NCBI GenBank assembly: GCA_043782365.1
Contig: JAYWAO010000460.1
Coordinates: 1-10,208 of the forward strand
Direction: 5' to 3'
Length of the DNA: 10,208 nt
DNA from: CAIWCD01 sp043782365
Lineage (GTDB): Bacteria; Myxococcota; Myxococcia; Myxococcales; 40CM-4-68-19
Of the stretch, positions 1 to 6,995 are shown piece by piece; position 1 is the stretch's first letter; the number at the start of each line of letters is the position of its first letter. Under the pieces are notes generated by a model. That model had not been told where the DNA came from. It did no database searches and saw only the letters and a program-made list of their open reading frames with translations. Both the position numbers and the translations under genes were made by a program.

Positions 1-499
1 CCGAGCGGGGCGCCCAGAGCGCCGCGACCACCAGCGCCACCGCGACGCCGCCCAGTGAGCCGATGCTGGAGACCTTGAAGCCCTGGTAGAGCACGAGCCA
101 GGTCACGCCGCCCGCCAGCGCCGCCGGCGGGGAGAGCGCGAGGGCCACGCCCAGCCCGGTGGCCACGCCCTTGCCGCCCTTGAAGCCTAGCCACACGGGA
201 AAGCAGTGGCCGAGCACCGCGGCCACCGCGCAGGCGGCGCCGAGCAGCCCGGCCTGCGGGCCTTCCGTGCGCAGCGCGAAGAGCACCGGGAAGAAGCCCT
301 TGAGCGCGTCGAGCACCAGCGTGGCGACGGCGGCGGTGCGGCCCGCGGCCCGGGCCACGTTGGTGGCGCCGATGTTCCCCGAGCCCACCCCGCGGACGTC
401 CTTGCCCGTGACGGCGCGGGCGATCAAGAGCCCGAACGGCACCGAGCCCGCGAGGTACGAGAGGCCGAGCAGCGAGGCCCAGAGCAGCGCGCCGGTCAC
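1..499 (-). CDS. plsY: Acyl-phosphate:glycerol-3-phosphate acyltransferase PlsY (3' end cut by window edge)
   Basis: PlsY is an integral inner-membrane enzyme that moves the acyl group of acyl-phosphate to glycerol 3-phosphate, giving lysophosphatidic acid, the first step of bacterial phospholipid synthesis. About 166 residues are visible of a usual ~200. Family motifs are in order: GSVPFG in the first membrane segment (18-23), GSGNIGATN (39-47), DALKG (64-68), GHCFPVW (97-103), KGGKGVAT (107-114) and the SSI motif (144-146). Hydrophobic segments lie between them. The GTG start at 499 sits in a GTGA overlap with the stop of the DUF2752 gene, which implies translational coupling, and no separate strong ribosome site is visible. 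It is the last visible gene of a three-gene minus-strand cluster of membrane proteins. All motifs present look intact. The missing C-terminus is due only to the window boundary. Confidence 0.96.
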   Translation of the reverse strand, partial: MTGALLWASLLGLSYLAGSVPFGLLIARAVTGKDVRGVGSGNIGATNVARAAGRTAAVATLVLDALKGFFPVLFALRTEGPQAGLLGAACAVAAVLGHCFPVWLGFKGGKGVATGLGVALALSPPAALAGGVTWLVLYQGFKVSSIGSLGGVAVALVVAALWAPRS

Positions 500-990
500 C
501 GCGCGCCGCCGCGGGAGACGAGCACGACGAAGGCCCAGTTGGCGAGCAAGAGCGCGCCCGCGAAGAGCCGCGCCGAGCGCGATCGCTCTGCCGGCAGCGA
601 GAAGACCAGCGCGCGCCGCAGACCCAAGAGGCGCGCGAGCGTCAGCGCGGCGTGCAGCCAGAGCCCGAGCGCGACGCAGGCCCAGAGCGGGCTGGCGAAG
701 AGGGCAGCGGCGAGGTCGCCGTGGGCGAGCAGCACGAAGGCGTGGGTCGCGCCGCACCCCGGGCAGGGCACAGAGGTGGCCGCGCGCAGGGGGCAGGCGA
801 AGAAGTCGAGGCCGGGCAGGTCGAGCCGCAAGAGCGCCGCTGCCAGGAGCGAGAGCGCGCCGAGCGCGCCCCAGGCCACCGCCAGCACCGAGGGCGAACC
901 TGCCCAGACCCACGAGAGGCCGGTCGCATCGACGGGCTCGGCGAGGGGGGCCAGCGGGCTCCCCTCGTGTGGCGGGCTCCCGGCCAGCAC
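496..990 (-). CDS. DUF2752 family membrane protein
   Basis: This is a small membrane protein of 164 residues with the DUF2752 signature. The core CPGCGATHAFVLLAHGDLAA, followed by a Ser-Pro-Leu, matches the family pattern of a CPGCG motif, a Thr-Arg/His pair and a helix ending in a small-residue-Pro-Leu turn. A further cysteine precedes it in FFACPL. Three hydrophobic segments are visible: one before the cysteine motif, one after it, and one at the C-terminus ending in RGGAR. The biochemical function of DUF2752 is unknown. The paired cysteines suggest metal binding or redox chemistry, but that is inference. The GTG start at 990 is chosen because GGCGGA (1004-999 on the minus strand) lies 8 nt upstream and the Yip1-domain gene stops just 5 bp before it. 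Its own TGA overlaps the plsY start. An operon with both neighbours is very likely. Confidence 0.88.
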   Translation of the reverse strand: MLAGSPPHEGSPLAPLAEPVDATGLSWVWAGSPSVLAVAWGALGALSLLAAALLRLDLPGLDFFACPLRAATSVPCPGCGATHAFVLLAHGDLAAALFASPLWACVALGLWLHAALTLARLLGLRRALVFSLPAERSRSARLFAGALLLANWAFVVLVSRGGAR

Positions 991-995
991 CGCGG

Positions 996-1904
996 CTATC
1001 CGCCCATCGCGGCGAGGCCGGGCGCGAGCAGCGAGAGGAACGCGAAGATCACCGCGCAGGAGAAGCAGCAGAGGAGCAGATAGGGCGCGAGCGTCGCCCC
1101 GACGGCGCCGCCCACCGTCATGCCGTGCGTGTACTTCAAGCCGATGCCCGTCAGCACGGCGATCCAGATCGGCGCGATGTACGCGCCGCAGCCCGGCACC
1201 GCGTAGAGCACCGCGGGGGCCATCGCGTAGGCGGCGGCTGCGAAGGTGGCCGCGAACCCGCGCTTGTTCTGTCCCAACAACAGGACCGCGAGGTGGGTGA
1301 CCCCCGCCTGCGCGTAGAGGAAGAGGAAGACGAACAGCGGCGCGAGCGCGGCCACCCCCAGCATGAGCGGGAGGCTGTTGTCGCTGCTCCACTTGATCCA
1401 GTCCATCATCCACGGCGGCGGCTGCTTGGGGAGCAGGGCCAGCTGCTTCTGCATCTGCTCGTTGAGCGGACCGGAGAGCACGTGCCCGAGCACCTGGCCG
1501 ATGACCGAGAACACCGCCCCCGTCCAGAGCGCGAACTTGAGGTGGCTCCAGTGGTCCTCGATGCGGATCATCGAGAAGAGCTTGGCGGGCTCGAAGAGCG
1601 CGAGCATCAGCGTGTCGGCCCAGGCCTTGAGGGGCGGGATCTGGCCGGGGCCATCTCCGCGGCGCTCCCAGGGCGTGCCGACGGGCTCGGGAACGGGCGG
1701 GTCGGCGAACCCTGGCGGCGGCGCTGCGGGGGTGGGACCCGCCTCTGGCCCGGGCGCAGCGGACCCGGGCGCAGCCGCTGGGACCTTCGGCGCGGCGGGC
1801 GGCTGCTCGGGGACGACGAGCGGCTTGCCGCAAGAGGGGCACTCCTGCCGCCCGGTCCGGTCGGTGGAGAAGGTGTTGCGGCAGGTCGGGCAGCGTGCGA
1901 GCAC
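996..1904 (-). CDS. Zinc-ribbon and Yip1-domain membrane protein
   Basis: The protein has about 302 residues in three parts. An N-terminal zinc ribbon carries two CxxC knuckles, CPTC (5-8) and CPSC (22-25). A Pro/Ala-rich linker follows (about 32-95). The C-terminal region (about 100-300) has four to five hydrophobic segments and resembles the Yip1 domain, for example FALWTGAVFSVIGQVLGHVLSG. Yip1-domain proteins are multi-pass membrane proteins. Those of bacteria are poorly characterised, and I cannot name a partner. The GTG start at 1904 puts the zinc ribbon at the extreme N-terminus, as is usual in zinc-ribbon membrane proteins. Other in-frame starts exist at 1920 (GTG) and 2033 (ATG), the latter overlapping the divergent gene's ATG. 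No start has a strong ribosome site, so the N-terminus is the least certain part. It heads the minus-strand cluster leading to plsY. Confidence 0.85.
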   Translation of the reverse strand: MLARCPTCRNTFSTDRTGRQECPSCGKPLVVPEQPPAAPKVPAAAPGSAAPGPEAGPTPAAPPPGFADPPVPEPVGTPWERRGDGPGQIPPLKAWADTLMLALFEPAKLFSMIRIEDHWSHLKFALWTGAVFSVIGQVLGHVLSGPLNEQMQKQLALLPKQPPPWMMDWIKWSSDNSLPLMLGVAALAPLFVFLFLYAQAGVTHLAVLLLGQNKRGFAATFAAAAYAMAPAVLYAVPGCGAYIAPIWIAVLTGIGLKYTHGMTVGGAVGATLAPYLLLCCFSCAVIFAFLSLLAPGLAAMGG

Positions 1905-2031
1905 GGCTGGTTCTAGCACTGGTCCTGGAGCACCGAACAGCTTGCCTCCCGTCGCCAGTCGGCGGAGCCCCTGCGCATGCCTGCAGCGCGGGCAAGCGCG
2001 CGGGACGGTGGTACTCTCGCGCCACCAAGCC
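1905..2031. promoter_or_regulatory. Divergent intergenic region
   Basis: This 127-bp spacer lies between the head-to-head starts of the Yip1-domain gene (minus) and the 649-residue protein gene (plus), so it should hold promoters for both. I find no good -35/-10 pair in either direction and no clear operator. A TACTCT at 2012-2017 is only a weak -10 resemblance. The minus-strand frame stays open across the spacer, so part of it could be coding if the Yip1-domain protein starts further upstream. Confidence 0.4.
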
Positions 2032-3981
2032 ATGGCGATCCTCGAAACCTTCCGCAAGGACTCCTGGGGCAGCTGGAAGTCCCTGCCCGAGTACACAGAC
2101 CAGCTCGGCCGCCGCGACACCGCCGCGCTCGCCGCGCTCGGCGCGGCGCTGGGCATGGAGCCCTCCGACCAGAAGGAGCTGGGCACGGCCGCGCCAGCGC
2201 TGCTGGTGGAGCTGGCCGCGGATCTCAAGCAGCAGAAGGGCGCCCGCCTCGCCGCTGCGCGCTGCGTGCTGGAGGCCGGCGCCGACGAGAAGCAGCTCTC
2301 CGACCTGCTGCTCGCCGCCGGGGACTTGCTCACCGATCCGCGCCTCGGCAAGGGGGCGCGCGCGCTCGCCGAGGGCGGCATACCCGCGGCGCTCAAGCTG
2401 CGGCGCGAGTTCGAAAAAGTCGCGATGATCGCGGGCGACTTCGCGCGCGCCGCGTTCTCGGCCAGCTCGGTGGTCGGCGCCAGCCGCGTCAAGGAGCTGC
2501 TCGCGCCCGCGGGGCAGGGCAACGCGGGCGCCAACGCGGCCCGGTTCGCGCTCGGCGAGCCGCTGCCCGAGGCCGACCAGGCGTCGTGGCAGAAGCTGCT
2601 CTCCGCGCAGTGCGCTGCGTTCAAGAAGGCGCCCGCCGCGGCCAAGCGGATGGGCATGGTGGCGCCTTGGCCGCCGTTCCTGCCCGAGCCGTTCGCGCCG
2701 TTGATCAAGGCCGCCGAAGCGGCCTCGCAGTCGGTCACCACCACCGACGCGCTGGCCTCGAGCCGGCCGCCCGCGCCGCCCAAGGGCTCCAAGGTGGTGG
2801 AGGCCCCTTCCTCCGCGGCGCCTGCGAAGCAGCCAGCAGCGGCGCCGCCGCCTGGCGCCCAGGCGCCGTCGATCCCCAACGTCAACGCGCCGCCGCCTCC
2901 ACAGCAGCAGCAGGGCCGGAACTTCTCCAGCCAGGTGGTCTCGACTGGCGCCAAGGCGATGGCGCCGATCAACCGGATGTCGCGGCCCTCGTCGGCGGTG
3001 TTGATGGAGGGCCCGGCGCTGACACCGAAGGGGCCGCAGCAGGAGAAGCGGGTGATGATGCCGGCGATCACGCCGCGCACGCCCGGCGTGGCCAACCCGC
3101 TCTCGCCCGACGGCGCGCGCGCGGCGCTGGAGAGGTCGGCGTCGGCGGCGGAGGCGGCTGCGTCGGGGCGCAGCTCGCTGGCGGGCGCGGTGTTCGACCC
3201 CCTGGCGGGCGTAGCGGCGCTGCAGAAGGACCCGATGTCCGCCAAGCTCTCGGCGGGCACGCTGCAGCAGATGGCCATCGACCGCGGCCTGACGCTCCCC
3301 GACGGCCGCGTCTACAAGGGCGCCGCCCCGCTCGGCTTCGACGCCCGCGGCCGCCGCCTGCCCCGCTCCGACCGCTGGCGCGACGACGCGTTCGGGTGGC
3401 AGGAGCCGATCCTCCCGAAGAGCGCGATGAAGCCCTCGGCGCAGGCTCGAATCGTCCAGGGGCCGTTCGCGCAGCGGCTGCAGTCGCTCTTCGAGAACCG
3501 GCCCGAGGCGGTGGACCGGCTCTGCGCGGCGGCCGAGGCGCAAGCGCTGATCGCCGGGGAAGAGGGCGAGGCGGACGTGCTGGTGGAGCTCGCGCGCGAG
3601 GTGTCGCTCTCGCGCTGGCGCAAGCGGAGAACGCCGCCCGAGCAGCTGGACCGGCTGCGCAAGGTGGCCCAGGGCGAAGAGGTCCCGCCCGCCTCCCGCG
3701 CGGTCGCGCGCGCGCTGGCGCAGCAGCTCGACCGGCCCCCCGAGGAGATCGTCGGCAAGGTGAAGGAGGTCGTCGCCCGCCCGTTCAAGTACCAGGCGCC
3801 GCCGCCGCCCGAGGCGAGGGAAGCGCTCACCGAGGAGGAGCAGAAGCAGGTGCTGGCGGCGCTCAAGGCGCGCGCCGGCTCGAGCGGCGGCCTGCAGCTC
3901 CCGCCGCCGGGTCAGCAGCGGCAGCAGCAGGAGCCGGCCGAGCACCCGGGCTTCGCGATGGGCGATGAGACCGAGCTGTAG
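2032..3981 (+). CDS. Unrecognised 649-residue protein with Pro/Ala-rich linker
   Basis: I do not recognise this protein as a member of a named family. It has no signal peptide or clear membrane segment and so looks cytoplasmic. The N-terminal part (1-240) is Ala/Leu-rich and probably alpha-helical, with repeated short helices of the TPR- or HEAT-like kind (LAALGAALG, LLVELAADLK, LLLAAGDLL). Residues about 243-300 form a low-complexity Pro/Ala/Gln linker. A second, presumably disordered stretch runs to about 420. The C-terminal part (about 430-620) is charged and helical, and the last 30 residues are rich in Gln and Pro. The ATG at 2032 is chosen because the sequence becomes protein-like from there (MAILETFRKDSWGSWKSL). 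The frame stays open upstream, but that part is opposite the Yip1-domain gene. There is no strong ribosome site. Codon use strongly favours GC in the third position, which supports a real gene. A scaffold or regulatory role is possible but is only a guess. Confidence 0.8.
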   Translation: MAILETFRKDSWGSWKSLPEYTDQLGRRDTAALAALGAALGMEPSDQKELGTAAPALLVELAADLKQQKGARLAAARCVLEAGADEKQLSDLLLAAGDLLTDPRLGKGARALAEGGIPAALKLRREFEKVAMIAGDFARAAFSASSVVGASRVKELLAPAGQGNAGANAARFALGEPLPEADQASWQKLLSAQCAAFKKAPAAAKRMGMVAPWPPFLPEPFAPLIKAAEAASQSVTTTDALASSRPPAPPKGSKVVEAPSSAAPAKQPAAAPPPGAQAPSIPNVNAPPPPQQQQGRNFSSQVVSTGAKAMAPINRMSRPSSAVLMEGPALTPKGPQQEKRVMMPAITPRTPGVANPLSPDGARAALERSASAAEAAASGRSSLAGAVFDPLAGVAALQKDPMSAKLSAGTLQQMAIDRGLTLPDGRVYKGAAPLGFDARGRRLPRSDRWRDDAFGWQEPILPKSAMKPSAQARIVQGPFAQRLQSLFENRPEAVDRLCAAAEAQALIAGEEGEADVLVELAREVSLSRWRKRRTPPEQLDRLRKVAQGEEVPPASRAVARALAQQLDRPPEEIVGKVKEVVARPFKYQAPPPPEAREALTEEEQKQVLAALKARAGSSGGLQLPPPGQQRQQQEPAEHPGFAMGDETEL

Positions 3982-3994
3982 GAGCATGTTGCGA

Positions 3995-4030
3995 ACGCCG
4001 GCCACGTCGCGAGGCGCCCGCGCCCGGCGT
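3995..4030. terminator. Possible bidirectional terminator hairpin
   Basis: A perfect 7-bp inverted repeat, ACGCCGG (3995-4001) and CCGGCGT (4024-4030), lies between two convergent genes, 14 bp after one stop codon and 24 bp from the other. The loop is long (22 nt) and no T-tract follows on either strand, so intrinsic termination is only weakly supported. GC-rich DNA produces such repeats by chance. Confidence 0.3.
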
Positions 4031-4053
4031 AGCCACCCAGCCCATCGTCCTGT

Positions 4054-4806
4054 TCAATGCAGGATGACGAACCCGGTGTAATCGGCGGCCGAGACGCTCT
4101 TGGTTTGATCGCCGTCGGACATGATGCCGATCCCCACGAAGGCGGGGACCTCGGCGTTCGCGTCGCCGTTCTCGAAGTGGGCGCGGAACTCGGCGGCGGG
4201 GTCGATCTCCTCGGTCATCCAGACCCCGGTGGGCCCGCCCGTCTGCCGGATGATGGTGTCCTGCACGACGAAGAGGTTGCGCTTCTGGTCGCAGGTCTGG
4301 CCCTTCTTGCCGACCGTGCTCCAGACATACTTGAGCGCGTACCACTTGAAGCCGCGCTTCCACATCACATAGACGATCGCGGCCGAGTCGGTGAAGCCGC
4401 TCTTGCACTCGTCGCCGCCCTTCGGCAGCACCATCGCGCGCCACTTCCAGCGCAGCCTCTTGGTGGTGGTGCGCAGCTGCTCGGGCACCTCGAAGCCGAG
4501 GGTGACCGTCTCGAGCGGCGGCCGGTAGACCGCGCGGAGGAACGGCTCGCTGGGATCCTCGACGATTCGATAATACGAGACCGCGCCCGAGTAGCTCTCG
4601 GCGACGCGGAACTGGTGGACGTCGAGCTTGATCTCGGCGAGGGCGGCCTCGGGCGGCTTCGCGGGCGTGCCCACCGGCGTATCGGCGCGAGCGGCGGGCG
4701 CGTGCCCGGCGAGGGAGAGGCTGGCGGCGCAGACGAGTCCCGCAAGCGCCTGGCGCAGCCAGAGGCCGGCGGCGAAGCGGGGCTTCCTTTTGGGAAGGAG
4801 ATGCAC
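4054..4806 (-). CDS. Secreted DUF3047 family protein
   Basis: This 250-residue protein matches DUF3047, a family of exported bacterial proteins of unknown function. An N-terminal signal peptide is visible: a basic stretch (KRKPR), a hydrophobic core (about 14-34) and an AxA-type cleavage site at ARA before Asp42. The mature part would be periplasmic or secreted. The cysteine in the core (LVC) does not form a lipobox. Family features include LRWKWR (about 118-123), the acidic GGDE region that follows, the aromatic strand VYVMW, the YALKYVWS strand, and a C-terminal block GIGIMSDGDQT ending in a strand like TGFVIL. Two cysteines in the mature part (about 134 and in QTCDQKR) could form a disulfide. 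The start is GTG at 4806, with AGGA (4817-4814 on the minus strand) 7 nt upstream. It is divergent from the GT-C-like gene and convergent with the 649-residue protein gene. Confidence 0.85.
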   Translation of the reverse strand: MHLLPKRKPRFAAGLWLRQALAGLVCAASLSLAGHAPAARADTPVGTPAKPPEAALAEIKLDVHQFRVAESYSGAVSYYRIVEDPSEPFLRAVYRPPLETVTLGFEVPEQLRTTTKRLRWKWRAMVLPKGGDECKSGFTDSAAIVYVMWKRGFKWYALKYVWSTVGKKGQTCDQKRNLFVVQDTIIRQTGGPTGVWMTEEIDPAAEFRAHFENGDANAEVPAFVGIGIMSDGDQTKSVSAADYTGFVILH

Positions 4807-4906
4807 CCCTGTATCCTAGCGCATGCGTCCCCAGCGCGCCGACGAGAGAGATCTGCGCTCCCGCTCCCCGCCCGGAGCCGCACGTGAGAGAAGAAGTGGC
4901 CCCGAC
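4807..4906. promoter_or_regulatory. Divergent intergenic region
   Basis: This 100-bp spacer lies between the DUF3047 gene (minus) and the membrane glycosyltransferase-like gene (plus) and must hold the promoters of both if each is transcribed from here. It contains the AGGA ribosome site of the DUF3047 gene (4814-4817, read on the minus strand) and a purine-rich GAGAGAAGAAG (about 4886-4896) ahead of the plus-strand ATG. An 8-bp palindrome CGCATGCG sits at 4820-4827. I cannot identify a convincing sigma-70 promoter. Confidence 0.4.
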
Positions 4907-6559
4907 ATGAGCCCCCCCGCGCCCGCCGCCGCAGCCAGCGAACGACCGCCCGGGCTCGCGGCGTGGACTTCGTCCGCGAGCGCGGTGGTCGTCGCCTGCG
5001 CCGGCCTGGGCCTCTTCCTGCGGCTCTTCTTCCTCTCGGCCGACGCGCTCACCGAGGAGGAGGCCCGCGCCTGGACGCGGCTCGCGACCGGCGCGCGCGA
5101 TGGCGCTGGTCACCCCGTGCTCAGGGCCCTGCTGGCGGCGCCGCTCTCGGCGCTGGCCGCCGCGCTGGGCCTCTCCCCCGAGACGGTGCTGCGCGGGACG
5201 CCTGCGCTGGCGGGCGCGGCCGGCGTGGTCGTCGCGGCCTTCCTCGCGCGCAGGCTGTTCGGGGCGCTGGCGGGGATGTTCGCGGCGGCGTCGTTCGCGG
5301 TGGCCCCGGCGCTGCTCGGCGCCGACCGCGCGGGCGGCCACCTGCCGTTGGTGGACCCGCTGGCGCTCAGCCTGTGCCTCTGCGCCGTCGAGGTCGCTGC
5401 GCGCGCCGAGGGCGAGCCGGGCTCGTCGCAAGCGCAGCACCGCGGGCGCTGGTTCGCGGGCGCCCTGCTCTCCTCGGCCGCGCTGGGCCTGCTCGGGCGC
5501 TGGGGCTTGCTCGTGCTGCTGGTGCCCGCTGCGCTCGTGCTCAACCGGACTCCGCGGCCAGCGCTCCGCTCGGCCCTGCCGCTCGCCGCCGCCGCCCTGG
5601 CCGCGCTCCTGGGGCCGCGCCTCTTCGGTCCGCTGGAGGCGCCCTGCGAATACTCTTTTCGCGGCGTGCTCTACAGCGAGTATGGCGAGGCTCCGTCGCC
5701 GCTGCTGCACCTGTTGCTCGCGCTGGTGAAGCTCGGCCCAGGCACTCTGCTGCTGGCGCTCGCCGGCGCGCTGGCGCTGATTGGCGGCCTCCGCTGGCAC
5801 CGCGCGAATCCCGACGAACTACCAACGCTGCGGAGCCCAGGAAACCAGGAGGCAGCGAAGCCAGGGCCACCGGGAGCGAGGCTCCTGCTCGTGTGGTTCG
5901 GTCTCGCCACGGTGGTGCTCTTCTGGGCGCACCCGGTCTGGCCCGAGGAGAGCGTGCTCCTGCTCCCGCCGCTCTTCCTGCTCGCCGCCGCGGGCGCTGG
6001 CGCGCTGGTGGAGCGCCTGCGCACGCGCGAAGGCCTGCCCACTGCCGCCTCCAGCCTCACACTCCTCGCCTGCGCAATCGCCGGACCGGGCGCCGAGGCC
6101 TTCGCAGCCGCCTCCACCGCGCCGCACCCGCGGGTGTGGCTCTCGCCGCTCGCCGCGCTGGACGGCTTACCGGGCAAGCCGCCGCTCCTTGCGTGGTCGC
6201 CCACCAGCGAGGTCGGCACCACCGGCCTGCACGAGGCCGCGCTCGCGCTGGCGGGCGTCGAGCGGAACGCCGAAGTGGCGAGCGACCAGCCCGAGTCGCT
6301 GCGCCTGCTCTTCGCCGGGCTCGGACGCGAGGACCTCTCGCTGACGACCCTGGTGCGCGGGCGCGCCTGCCGCGCGGGGCGGGCCTGCTACGTGGTGGTG
6401 CAGGAGGGACGCTTCGGGTCGCATGCTTGCGCGGCGGAGCAGGCGCTCGAGGCGCGCAAGCCGTGGCACGAGGAGCGGCTGCTCGACGTCTCGGTGGTGC
6501 GCGTCTACCGCCTCGGTCCCGGCGAGTCGCCGTATCCCGACGAGAACTTGCCGCGGTAG
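4907..6559 (+). CDS. Multi-pass membrane glycosyltransferase-like protein (GT-C, PMT_2/ArnT-like)
   Basis: This is a 550-residue polytopic membrane protein that resembles the dolichyl-phosphate-mannose/ArnT-type GT-C glycosyltransferases, which use polyprenyl-phosphate sugars outside the membrane. An N-terminal membrane helix (about 17-40) is followed by a loop with acidic residues D46 and E50-E52, where this superfamily places catalytic acids. A GHPVLRALLAAPLSAL segment and the RGTPALAGAAGVVVAAFLARRLFG stretch (a typical R-x-x-PAL-x-G pattern) come next. Further hydrophobic helices run to about residue 390. The last ~150 residues look extracytoplasmic and include several cysteines. Donor and acceptor cannot be inferred. 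The ATG at 4907 is chosen over an in-frame ATG at 4823 because of the purine-rich stretch just upstream and the position of the first membrane helix; the 28-residue extension is Arg-rich and lacks a ribosome site. It is divergent from the DUF3047 gene and lies 74 bp before the FKBP gene. Confidence 0.75.
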   Translation: MSPPAPAAAASERPPGLAAWTSSASAVVVACAGLGLFLRLFFLSADALTEEEARAWTRLATGARDGAGHPVLRALLAAPLSALAAALGLSPETVLRGTPALAGAAGVVVAAFLARRLFGALAGMFAAASFAVAPALLGADRAGGHLPLVDPLALSLCLCAVEVAARAEGEPGSSQAQHRGRWFAGALLSSAALGLLGRWGLLVLLVPAALVLNRTPRPALRSALPLAAAALAALLGPRLFGPLEAPCEYSFRGVLYSEYGEAPSPLLHLLLALVKLGPGTLLLALAGALALIGGLRWHRANPDELPTLRSPGNQEAAKPGPPGARLLLVWFGLATVVLFWAHPVWPEESVLLLPPLFLLAAAGAGALVERLRTREGLPTAASSLTLLACAIAGPGAEAFAAASTAPHPRVWLSPLAALDGLPGKPPLLAWSPTSEVGTTGLHEAALALAGVERNAEVASDQPESLRLLFAGLGREDLSLTTLVRGRACRAGRACYVVVQEGRFGSHACAAEQALEARKPWHEERLLDVSVVRVYRLGPGESPYPDENLPR

Positions 6560-6619
6560 CGCCGGACAACACAGCGCGCCGCTCTGGCGGTACAAGGATT
6601 CCCCGCAGAGACAGCACCC

Positions 6620-6626
6620 AAGGAGA
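6620..6626 (+). promoter_or_regulatory. Ribosome binding site of the FKBP gene
   Basis: AAGGAGA lies 7 nt before the ATG at 6634. It is the strongest Shine-Dalgarno match in the window, fixes the start codon and suggests high expression. Confidence 0.85.
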
Positions 6627-6633
6627 CACACAG

Positions 6634-6960
6634 ATGGCCGAGCTGCAGATCGAGGAGCTGGTGGTGGGTACGGGCGCGGTGCCGAAGAAGGGCCAGAAGG
6701 TCTCCGTGCACTACACGGGCTGGCTCACCAACGGGAAGAAGTTCGACTCATCCGTGGACCGCAAGGAGCCCTTCGAGTTCAACGTCGGCGCGGGCCAGGT
6801 GATCGCCGGCTGGGACCAGGGCGTCATCACCATGCAGGTGGGTGGCAAGCGCAAGCTGACCATCCCGCCGGAGCTGGGCTACGGCGCGCGCGGGGCGGGC
6901 GGGGTGATCCCGCCGAACGCGACGCTGGTGTTCGAGGTCGAGCTGCTGGGGTTGAAGTAA
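6634..6960 (+). CDS. FKBP-type peptidyl-prolyl cis-trans isomerase
   Basis: This is a single-domain FKBP of 108 residues, the same length as human FKBP12, that would catalyse cis-trans isomerisation of Xaa-Pro bonds and assist protein folding. The ligand pocket residues of the family are present: Y27 and the HYTGWL segment, F37 and D38 in KKFDSS, V56/I57 and W60 in VIAGWDQG, Y83 in ELGYGARG, the GGVIPPNA loop (89-96) and F100 in the last strand. It has neither a signal peptide nor an N-terminal dimerisation domain, so it should be cytoplasmic, unlike FkpA or Mip. The start follows a strong AAGGAGA site. It lies 74 bp downstream of the membrane glycosyltransferase-like gene on the same strand, so co-transcription is possible, but the gap and strong ribosome site allow its own promoter. 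No intrinsic terminator is obvious after the stop. Confidence 0.96.
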   Translation: MAELQIEELVVGTGAVPKKGQKVSVHYTGWLTNGKKFDSSVDRKEPFEFNVGAGQVIAGWDQGVITMQVGGKRKLTIPPELGYGARGAGGVIPPNATLVFEVELLGLK

Positions 6961-6995
6961 CACCCTTGCTGAGGGGTTGAGTTGATGGTGGCCTC

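Noticed and set aside
159..1916. Long plus-strand open frames opposite plsY, DUF2752 and the Yip1-domain gene
   Set aside because: They are antisense shadows rich in Arg and Ala, while the opposite strand carries recognisable family motifs throughout.
496..4005. Very long minus-strand open frame (1169 codons)
   Set aside because: Only the last 164 codons are a real gene (DUF2752). The rest is antisense to the 649-residue protein gene or out of frame with the Yip1-domain gene, kept open by the scarcity of stop codons in GC-rich DNA, and it reads as Arg-rich low-complexity sequence.
4720..4740. Possible lipoprotein cysteine in the DUF3047 signal sequence
   Set aside because: The residues before the cysteine (G-L-V) do not fit a lipobox, and a normal AxA cleavage site follows.
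4819..4826. GCGCATGC shared by both divergent spacers (also at 1973-1980) as a possible operator
   Set aside because: It is a short GC-rich palindromic word expected now and then by chance at this base composition, and there is no flanking similarity between the two sites.
4823..4906. Earlier in-frame ATG for the membrane glycosyltransferase-like gene
   Set aside because: It adds 28 Arg- and Ser-rich residues ahead of the first membrane helix and has no ribosome site. The ATG at 4907 has a purine-rich stretch upstream.
6962..6977. Small hairpin ACCC/GGGT after the FKBP stop as a terminator
   Set aside because: The stem is only four base pairs with no T-tract.
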